Translations under genes and position numbers: made by a program | NCBI RefSeq assembly: GCF_000003815.2 | Contig: NC_049990.1 | Span: forward strand, 3,669,496 to 3,733,495 | Reading direction: 5' to 3' | Origin: Branchiostoma floridae | Lineage: Eukaryota > Chordata > Leptocardii > Amphioxiformes > Branchiostomatidae | Length of the DNA stretch: 64,000 bases | Notes under the pieces: model-generated | The model's database searches: none | Told to the model about the DNA's origin: nothing | Seen by the model: the letters and a program-made list of their open reading frames with translations, nothing else | Shown here: positions 56,201-64,000 of the stretch, piece after piece | Layout of the letters: the number at the start of each line of letters is the position of its first letter | Numbering within the stretch: the stretch's first letter is position 1

Positions 56201-57906
56201 TTTTCTGTCGTCCTTACTGCTATAAGGCCTGACTGTTTTGTTAAACAGTGCCTGAGCCTCATTATCGCTAAATGGAGGAATATTGACCACTGGGATAGGT
56301 TTCCTGTCTAACATTTGATTCTCTTGTGATGTCAGCAAAATATTCATTGTTACTGTCAATTTGTGAGGAAGCAGGGAGTCCAGTTCTTTCATGGTCCCAT
56401 TGAACCCATCAGCAACCAAAAGCCAATGTTCTGACTCTTTTAAGTACTTTTTAAGATGCTTCTTCACAAACTCACAGCTTAAATCAGCCCTATCACTAAA
56501 TGACGAGCCATACTGACTGATACTGGCACACAGGTCACCTTTACTTGCTAAGTTGACCCAGAACACCCCGCCAGGGTACCTCTGACTCCGTCTGTGTCCG
56601 TACTCGATGGCTACTGTTGTTTTCCCGACACCTCCAAGTCCTTTGATGAGGCAGGTTTTGTTCTGTGCAAGACAGGCATCAATGTTGCTGAAAATGTCCT
56701 CTCGTCCCACAAAAGTCTCCATATGACGAGGGAAGGCATCCATGAAGGATGTTTCTGCAGAAAATTTTTTTCAACGGATTATAATATGATTTACGTAAAA
56801 CCTAGTATGAAACTAGCAGCACACGTAACAACACAGTGCTGATTGTTCAGTCACCACTGATAGCTATATGGTATATGATGGCTTTAATCATAATCAAAAG
56901 AGTCAATGTTGTAAAATATGTGATTGAATCTGCATGAAACAATGAACATGGGCTGACCTTGTTTAGTCCAGGGGTAGACTATCAAACATGATATAAGGAG
57001 GATGACAACAGCAACAGCTATGAATTTGCAGGGTCTCATTGCCATCCAACTTGTGTCATCTGAAAAACAAACACGGTACAAAATTTAAAATGCCCTCAAA
57101 TTCAAATCAGCCATACATATTCTGGGTGAAGTTTCATCAACCTCAATGTTCTCTCTCTCTCTGTCTCTCTCTCTCCATCCCTCTTCCTCTCTCTTTCTCA
57201 TGAGAATATCAAAATATATATTACCTTTAACTTTATGATCCATTTTGTCAAGAATGGCTTGTCCCATGTTGTCAATCTTGTGAGACAGTACTTCAGTGTG
57301 CTCCTGGATGTTTTCCTTCGTCTCCTCTACCAAATGTCGGTGGAGCTCTTCAACTTTCTTCAGGTATACCTGTGCCTTGTCACGGCTGATAGGCTGAGTT
57401 TTTCTCTGGGAGACTGTGTTCGGGTCCCCTCCCAATCCTATCAGGATTTTAGACAGTTCATCCCATTGTTGACCAAACTCTGTCTCTGACATAGCTGTTC
57501 TAGCTATGTGTCCATATACCTTATTTCGGAACTGTTGTAGCCTCATGATCCAGGCTACGTCAGATGTGTCCCCTACTGGAGGCTTTGGTGGTTTGCCCCA
57601 GCTTGCTGGTGCTGTCATGCCACAAAGCTGTCTAAGAAGATTGGTCAACAGAGTGATGTCAAAGTCTGTTGAACTGTCCACAGCTCCTGTTGCGGTAGGG
57701 TACAATATTTTCTTCTGATCTTCATACAAGTTTTTGAGCTGAGTTTTCTTCTTCAGAAGCAGATCCTTGAGACCTTGAGGGTTGACTTTGAGTACTTTCT
57801 TGTCAAATGTCTTCCTCAGCAGTGTAGTTCCTTCATCAATAAGCAGAGCTTGCAGCCTGACCCTTCTTTCTATGCCTTCATTGTAGACAAACCCTCCAGT
57901 AGCCAT
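53207..57906 (-). CDS. HEPN (DZIP3-like) - membrane segment - NB-ARC STAND protein
   Basis: Coding exons on the minus strand: 57906-57225, 57059-56958, 56754-53207. Phases agree, 1443 residues. Exon 1 is a DZIP3-type HEPN domain: DFDITLLTNLLRQLCGM and FRNKVYGHI, giving R127-x5-H133 of the HEPN R-x(4-6)-H motif, followed by a helical segment. Exon 2 encodes a hydrophobic helix (about 240-256, FIAVAVVILLISCLIVY). Exon 3 starts an NB-ARC domain: FVGRED, Walker A GLGGVGKTT (300-308), Walker B LLVADG, ILLTSQ where relatives have an Arg, GNHPLAL, and SVNRIVQEVV at the winged-helix MHD region. A long helical region follows, with a Cys-rich segment (872-940) and a basic tail. The start is the first Met after a CTAG acceptor at 57953. 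The domain set suggests innate-immune sensing with a possible RNase effector; this is inference. Copies of such proteins vary widely, so it could instead be a regulatory or decaying family member, although the frame is fully open. Confidence 0.9.
54719..54925 (-). other. Triplicated cysteine module in the STAND protein
   Basis: Three consecutive units of C-D-x3-C, a spacer of 8-14 residues and a CC pair: CDAASC...EQCC, CDEVNC...EPCC, CDKIRC...DICC. The regular pattern suggests metal binding or disulfide knots. I do not recognise a named family. Confidence 0.7.
56958..57059 (-). CDS. Phase-symmetric membrane-helix exon of the STAND protein
   Basis: 102 nt, entered and left in phase 1, so skipping keeps the frame and would join HEPN directly to NB-ARC. 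It encodes DDTSWMAMRPCKF, the hydrophobic helix and YPWTKQ. Confidence 0.85.
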
Positions 57907-57951
57907 TTTCTTCTGCAAACTTGGCACACGTTCTAAGCAGTACGTCCGTGT

Positions 57952-59470
57952 TCTAGAGTGAGAACAACATGCAAATTGTTGGAGCAAATATTAAACAACT
58001 CTTATTTTCTTAATTGAAATTGAAAGTTAACTCAACCCACCTTCCAAACATCATGAGTTACATCAACATACTTCACAGCTTCTTAAGTAATGTGTTGTTT
58101 ACAAACAAACACGCATACGAACATGTTTCGCTGCAGCGCTGTATAGGAAGGACCAGTACAATGTCCATTTTTAACCTGACCATCTCCCTGATTACAACCC
58201 ACATAGCAAATGTCATAAGATCTGTCTAGAGCTTCTCAAGTGATACACTCATTATATACATGTGTACATCTGAAACCAGTCCACCATGTTTGATAGCATG
58301 ACCGGAAACATAACCTTTTTGGTGAAAGTAATAAATCATTATAAGTTATAACTCGATATACTAGTAACTCAAACATTGAAAACTGAAAACATCCTGATTT
58401 AAATTAATATGATCTTTCATGGTCAATGTTTATGTTCGTCCTGATTTCAGAGCCTGTTTGAAGGCTTGAAGGGTGGATGTTTGTTTGTTTAAGATGCATA
58501 CAGTCAACTTCGTCCAAGACCACCACCGAGGAAAAGCGGCAGTTTTAGACAGCTGGTCGGCTTGAAGAGCATAGACTCACGTGACCGGGACATAAGGTTC
58601 CTAAGTTAAATATTATACTGCATTAATACATACATTGAAAAAGGATTATGGTAGACAATATAACTAGCAGCTTCTGTGAAACCCTTCTTTAGTTATTCCC
58701 TTTCAGTCTCACACCTGCCCTGCAGTTCCAAAACAAGACATCAGGGGGCCCAAACCTATACCACTTACTCTCGGCATCAGGAGCTGTCTACCACTCACAA
58801 GTCATAGCCACAGGATGTCCAGTACTCGAAATATCAAAACAGGAAGTTCTACTGCAGCACCATAACAGGCCGCTAGGGGGGGGGGGGGGCAAAATCCAAT
58901 CGTTTCCAGGTCTCATCAAGACCTACGTACCCACATACATGAATATAGATACAATCATCCAGGCATTCTCCAGTTATGCTGGTCTTCTACAAATATAGGT
59001 ACATACATAACTGTTACATCCATACAAACGCTACTCGCCACAAAACAACACATATGTATCTGTTTTTATGGAGACAAATCTACCACAGACATAGACCATC
59101 ACAACAGACATCCTTAGCTTGTTACAGTCTATCGCAACTTACTGTATATATTCAGCATTCTTCATGTACATGTGAATTTACGGCAAATATCGTCAATTCA
59201 AACAGAATCAAAATGGCGAACATGAAAATATGATGCAATCCCTGCAGCCATTGATGACGACGATTTCCGAAAACGTCCGAATGTTTACGACGTACGAATA
59301 TTAACATTTATGATATCAAACTAGATCTATATAGAAAAATGACAATGATGACAGCAAAATATAAACAAAATATTACCAGATGCCCGCCTCCGTTCGACGC
59401 GGGGTTGGATTTGGGGAGGCAAAGAGAGTAAAGAAAATAGATGAAACGGAAAATTGTGAATTTGAAGAAA
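57952..59470 (-). promoter_or_regulatory. 5' UTR intron and possible first exon/promoter of the STAND gene
   Basis: The acceptor CTCACTCTAG just upstream of the coding start implies a non-coding first exon. A candidate ends at 59377 with donor GTAATA after a CpG-containing GAGGCGGGCATCTG. It also holds a 14-G run at 58876-58889. The candidate exon is weakly supported. Confidence 0.35.
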
Positions 59471-60349
59471 TATCACGACATGATTGTAAGTTAAAGTAAC
59501 CAGTTACGAAGCGACCCAATTACGTTGTCTTATGTTGTTATTTGTATATTTTGATTGGTAATTATAACCAGTACCCAGTTGTCTAGGGGGCAAATCGTCG
59601 AACTAAAGTTTGCAATGGCTGCTGAGATAGCATCATATTTGCACTGTCGCTATTTCGATTCTATTTGTATATAAATTTAGTTACGATGGGCGGTTATGGA
59701 CCGAATGTATGCTTACATTTTACCGTAACCCCCTATCTAAATTTCGATAATTGTAAATGGACTTAAAATGTATTTTAATGAATTCTGACCGCCAGTATCG
59801 TTATAATTGGATTCGTTTCAGATCTGATGATTAACAGTAACAACTTTTTTTTTCTTTTTTTTTTAATAAAATATTATGTCGTGACTCCAATCTTGTCAGT
59901 TTTCTATGTACTGCTCACTTTACGGTGACATTATACCTTACGGTGTGATTTACAAGCGTACCGGTATATACCGGATACAGCATTAGCGTCAATACTTATC
60001 GTCGATACTTCTTCAATTCTTTTTTTAAATCTTTTTAAAGATTGAAGATCATTGATTCTCACTTCTAAGAAGCTAATTGGTGGTTATNNNNNNNNNNNNN
60101 NNNNNNNNNNNNNNNNNNNNNNNNNNNNNNNNNNNNNNNNNNNNNNNNNNNNNNNNNNNNNNNNNNNNNNNNNNNNNNNNNNNNNNNACTTCTTTACTTG
60201 CTGAATATACTTAATTATATAGGAAGAGAAAAAGAAATAGAGGGGGGAACAGAACTTGGCCATAGGTAGAACAGTTTGCCCGATTATTTATCCGGCCATA
60301 GAGCTACAACATGGACACATAGACAACGCTTGCTTTCAATTTGCAATAG
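59471..60349. other. Intergenic AT-rich stretch with a gap
   Basis: No gene seen. 60088-60187 is N. AATAAA on the minus strand at 60350-60355 lies about 75 nt past the methyltransferase stop. Confidence 0.5.
60088..60187. other. Assembly gap (100 N)
   Basis: Fixed-length run of N in intergenic sequence. Confidence 0.99.
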
Positions 60350-60430
60350 TTTATTATCATTTATCGACTTGGTACACGTCTACTGTGTTTGCAGCTAGCA
60401 AAGGACCCAGGACTGACTACTAGTATGTTA

Positions 60431-63400
60431 CTATGCGGTATCTAATGACTTGCGTGCAGTGAGGTATATATAACTCGTGCCGTCCCAGTTTAAGCCCTCG
60501 ATACTCTTAAAGAGCAACACATCGTCTTTCACATCCGTGAATCCGCTGTTTCTGACTGCCTGCCGAATGTAAGAGGCTTCTAGGTAAGTGTGCGGGAAGG
60601 ACGCCTTGCCGTCAGAGTAGTGAGTGGCCTCCAGGTCACAGACTAGGATCAGCGTCCCGCCTGGCTTCACGAGATGGCTTACGTTGGACACGATCCCGTC
60701 AAAATCAGCCCTGAAGGGACAAGAATAATTATCTACAGTTACGTTCATGGTAGCTTGTAGTCAGCTGGAAAGTACAGTTACGTTGTATGCAAATAAAAAT
60801 ATTTACACCCCTCTTCATATTTTGGCACAATGAGGAGCATTACAACTGTAGACTGGTACTAAATCCGTGCAAGTGGTGAGCAAATAGTGTCCTACAATCT
60901 AATTCCAGATCAAGAGTCAAGAATTATTTCATAGACATTGACATAGTCAATCCAAAATCACAACTTTCACACAAAAAGCAGGTTGCAAAATTATTCAACG
61001 CCATAAGTTTCTGTCTTTAGCACTTCGTGCAACACCTCTTAGCTGCAAACCTGCTGTAGACAGGACGATAGCCTGTCACAAGCTACTACTAGTTCTAGCA
61101 GCACTCTTTTGGCCCTATCATCGCGGCCGATGGTCTCCAACTCACCAATGTTTTGAGATCTACTTGCCAAAACAGAATCCAACCGTATTATAGCTCCCAT
61201 GTCTCTTTGGTCATATCCTCAAGGACAGAAGAGACATGGGGGCTTTAATACAACTGGATACTAGGCTTGACCGCACTTTGAATGTCGCCAGACTATAAGG
61301 ATCTATTAAATTAAAGTTGCGACTGCGCTCTTGTGTATAGTTTTTCGATGAACGATGTTCTGTACGTATTATAATTTTACACCTACTTGTCTTTCGCTAC
61401 TCCACACAAAGTGAAGACGCTGCTGACGACATCATACGGTCCGCCGTTCAAGGAGGCGAGCAGGTTCTCATCCCTGACGTCACAGAACACCACCTGCTGG
61501 ATGGCGTCACGCAGCGACACCTGGCGGGCCTCCCAGTCACTGCAGATTAAGCCAGAAAGCAGACACTGCATCATGTAACGACTGTACTTCCAAAGTATCG
61601 GTGACTTTTTTCGTGAGATTTACGAGATAAATCATGATCAACCCAAAATTTATAGAAGCAACCCGAATCTGCTGCTGTCATTAACCGTAATGACGGAATA
61701 TGAACTCGGCAGTCACGTTTGGGACTGCATTTTCCCCCATACAGTAGCGCCACCGAGCTGCAGTATGAAGTACAACAGTCTGAGTGGTGCTCTGAGCACA
61801 GTGGTGCTCTAACAAGGATAACAGACGGTCACTGGAACCGCTTCTAGGTAGAAACACTTAGTTTTGTAGAAACAAAATAGTTATGCAGTGATCTACCACC
61901 CCAATGAAACTGTTCACTGAAGCAACCTGAATCTTTTTCGTCTGCATGTACAGTAGAAGCCAGTTAATTGCACAACGGATTAACGCACATTTCTGTTAAC
62001 TGCAGTGAATTCCAAAATCTCAAACAGGTGCAGTCCAGCTAGATAACTTCGCATTATTGCACCAGCCGGATAATTGCACGAAATTCACTGGCAAATATGC
62101 CGTGTAATTAAGCGGCTTCTACTGTATACCTTTTTTGTTTTCAGCTTTAATTGATGACGTACCATCAGATGTGTATCTCTTACGGAAGACATATGACTAC
62201 TCACCGCTGCCCCTCCAGTCCACACACATATTTGATGAAAGGGGCCCAGTCGAACGCGTCTTCCTCTCCGCGAACCCACTTCTCAACTTCTTCTCTGTTT
62301 TCCTGAGAAACAAGACGAAGTGAAAATTGATCTCGATGCAGATTAACTATGAGCCTAATAAATCACCCGAATGAAGTGGCAGACCACGGATGGACCATGG
62401 AAATGCTTTGCCTTTCGGTAATATCACCCTTACCGAAACTGATATGATCAACACCATTGAGGTGAACTGCCTACGAGAAAGGAATGGCCTATCATGGTCT
62501 CTGTAGAGACTACTCGAGAAGGGTGTCGCCCGAGGGGAAGGAGATAGAGTCTACTAGTATCTACGCGGAATGAGCAAAGTAATCGCACCCCAACTGAAGA
62601 CGAGAGTTCTCACACCATATTGGACTAAAGGCATTAACTGAGGACATCTGACCAATTGATTCATACACAANNNNNNNNNNNNNNNNNNNNNNNNNNNNNN
62701 NNNNNNNNNNNNNNNNNNNNNNNNNNNNNNNNNNNNNNNNNNNNNNNNNNNNNNNNNNNNNNNNNNNNNNATTTTTGGACATGCTAGAGGGAGGAAGACC
62801 TCGGTGGCTTCCAGAGTCACTTCTCTAACGTCAAGAACAGATAAATATACAGACTAGACTTTTAATGATTGTTATCATATTTGTGTGTTCCCTTGAAAAA
62901 TTAGCCTTCGGGGATGAGCTTGCAAATACCTGACAGTACTCCGCACATGTGATGTTGGGAAAGTAGCGGGCAGCAGAGATCAGGTTGTGGATAGCAGGTC
63001 CGGTCCCCACATCCAACAGCCGCTCTCCAGACAGCTGACCTATAGGGCAGTATGTGATAAAAAGTATGTATTGTTACCTTTGCCAAGAAGGTGATATGTT
63101 CGGTAGCGTTGTCACTTTGTGTGTTTGTTTGTAGAAGACCAGCATGGCTCAAGAACGCTTAGATGGATTGTACTGATGATATTCTGTATGTATGTAGGTC
63201 TTGGTAGATAAGATTTGGGGCTCCCTAGCAAGTTGTTACGGTACTGCATCGGAATTTTCTATTTTGATATCTCGATTTCTGGACATGCTGCGGTCGTGAT
63301 GTTTGAGTGGCAGTTTATAAGCTCTTGGGGCCGACAGTAAGTGGTGTTGGGTTGGGCGCTCTAGCGGTTTGTTTTGGAAATGCCCCAAGATATATGATGG

Positions 63401-63995
63401 GTCATCCCGGGCCCTGTCTGGAAGGAACCCCGGTGAAGGGGGTTGTGTGTGTGTAGAAGACACAAAGAGAGAAGAATAAAATGATAAAAACCGTGGACTG
63501 CACCAAAATGTGTCTGGGGTCCTTTCAGTCCTTTAACATCAAGTTAAGCGAGCTTGCAATATGTATTACTATCAGGGCGTTACGCTAGTCCTTGATCAAT
63601 GTCAAACGGCCATGAATGGAGACTTTGCTGCCCAATGTTTCACTATAGACACGGGAGGGTGTAAGTCTAAGTAAGAATCTTTCACGTTCTGCCTGGCCTT
63701 CGGAGTACCTAGCGCCGGGGACCAGTCTATGGGGATGTCTCACTACGCAGTAATTAGTCAGCTTTTGCCATATATAGATAGCGCATATGGATCAGCCAAT
63801 CACAGCGCAGGAAAAATAGAATGTCTTACCCCCCGCGAAGGTGTCCTTCAGGTTGTTGAGTAGCCACGGCATCCAGTCCTCGTGAGACGCAGGTATCCCG
63901 TCAGGCCCCATGGGGTAATTTTTCTTCAAGTAGCTCTTCGCGTTGAACTTGTCGTAAGACGATGTTTCCTGGACATTTCGATGAAGGTTAGACAT
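60431..63995 (-). CDS. NNMT/PNMT/INMT-family SAM-dependent methyltransferase
   Basis: Class I methyltransferase that moves a methyl group from SAM to a small amine or pyridine nitrogen. Coding exons on the minus strand: 63995-63830, 63039-62930, 62302-62205, 61539-61387, 60710-60431. Phases agree and give 268 residues, the family size (about 264). The N-terminus has SYDKFNAKSYLKKNYP, the family signature replacing Y-x2-Y-x-P-x2-YL. Motif I is LLDVGTGPAIHNLISA. EVEKWVRGEEDAFDW matches the conserved ELEKWLKKEPxAFDW block. Then come QVVFCDVRDENLL (motif II region), DVVSSVFTLCGVAKD and LVKPGGTLILVCDLE. Exact substrate (nicotinamide, indolethylamine, phenylethanolamine or other) cannot be told. 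The start is near the window end, so 5' UTR and promoter lie outside. Intron 2 has a gap. Confidence 0.93.
61184..61269. mobile_element. Aged MITE of the TAGCCTGG family
   Basis: AATCCAACCGTATTATAGCTC and its diverged complement (GGGCTTTAATACAACTGGAT, then ACTAGGCT) form a hairpin like that at 17640-17741, including inner GTCTCTT/AAGAGAC arms. Located in methyltransferase intron 4. Confidence 0.65.
62671..62770. other. Assembly gap (100 N)
   Basis: Fixed-length run of N in methyltransferase intron 2. The ORFs spanning it are artefacts. Confidence 0.99.
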
Positions 63996-64000
63996 CCAGG

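Overview
The window looks like a piece of an invertebrate deuterostome genome, most probably a cephalochordate (amphioxus, Branchiostoma). This is inferred from animal gene structures with GT-AG introns of 0.1-6 kb, proteins close to but distinct from vertebrate orthologues, a HEPN(DZIP3-like)/NB-ARC protein of a kind seen in such animals, and a dense load of short palindromic DNA elements. There are four runs of N (2211-2733, 22002-22101, 60088-60187, 62671-62770). I found no bacterial or viral gene, no CRISPR array and no intact functional tRNA or rRNA gene.

Layout. 1-9383 is gene-free as far as I can see and full of minisatellites, inverted-repeat elements and retroelement tails. 9384-15994 (+) is a complete 10-exon nicotinic-type Cys-loop receptor subunit with two alternative loop-C exons and an atypical M2 pore lining. 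17805-20790 (-) is a 5-exon nitrobindin (THAP4 C-terminal-like heme protein). It is divergent from, and only 272 bp away from, 21063-30676 (+), a complete 12-exon ATG4 autophagy protease. ATG4 converges on 36397-48725 (-), an 8-coding-exon CTP:phosphocholine cytidylyltransferase (PCYT1). 53207-57906 (-) is a 3-coding-exon protein with an N-terminal HEPN domain, a membrane segment and an NB-ARC ATPase. 60431-63995 (-) is a 5-exon NNMT/PNMT/INMT-type methyltransferase whose upstream part leaves the window. All exon joins given were checked for GT-AG ends and for reading phase; they are read from sequence, not from transcripts.

Three things stand out. First, four neighbouring genes (receptor, nitrobindin, ATG4, PCYT1) each carry local tandem copies of an exon edge, usually the splice acceptor plus the first part of an exon, placed in the intron upstream. 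In ATG4 both exons carrying catalytic residues are affected. In ATG4 and PCYT1 the nearest copies differ from the working exon only at synonymous positions although they cannot be complete exons. Second, the HEPN-membrane segment-NB-ARC protein is an unusual candidate innate-immune STAND protein: its membrane helix sits alone in a phase-symmetric 102-nt exon, and its ATPase half is rich in N-glycosylation sequons and cysteines. Third, the receptor has two exons with vicinal-cysteine loop C that arithmetic of phases forces to be mutually exclusive.

The genes are not an operon and I see no common pathway. ATG4 acts in autophagy, PCYT1 in phosphatidylcholine synthesis, the receptor in ligand-gated signalling, nitrobindin in heme/NO chemistry, and the methyltransferase in small-molecule N-methylation.
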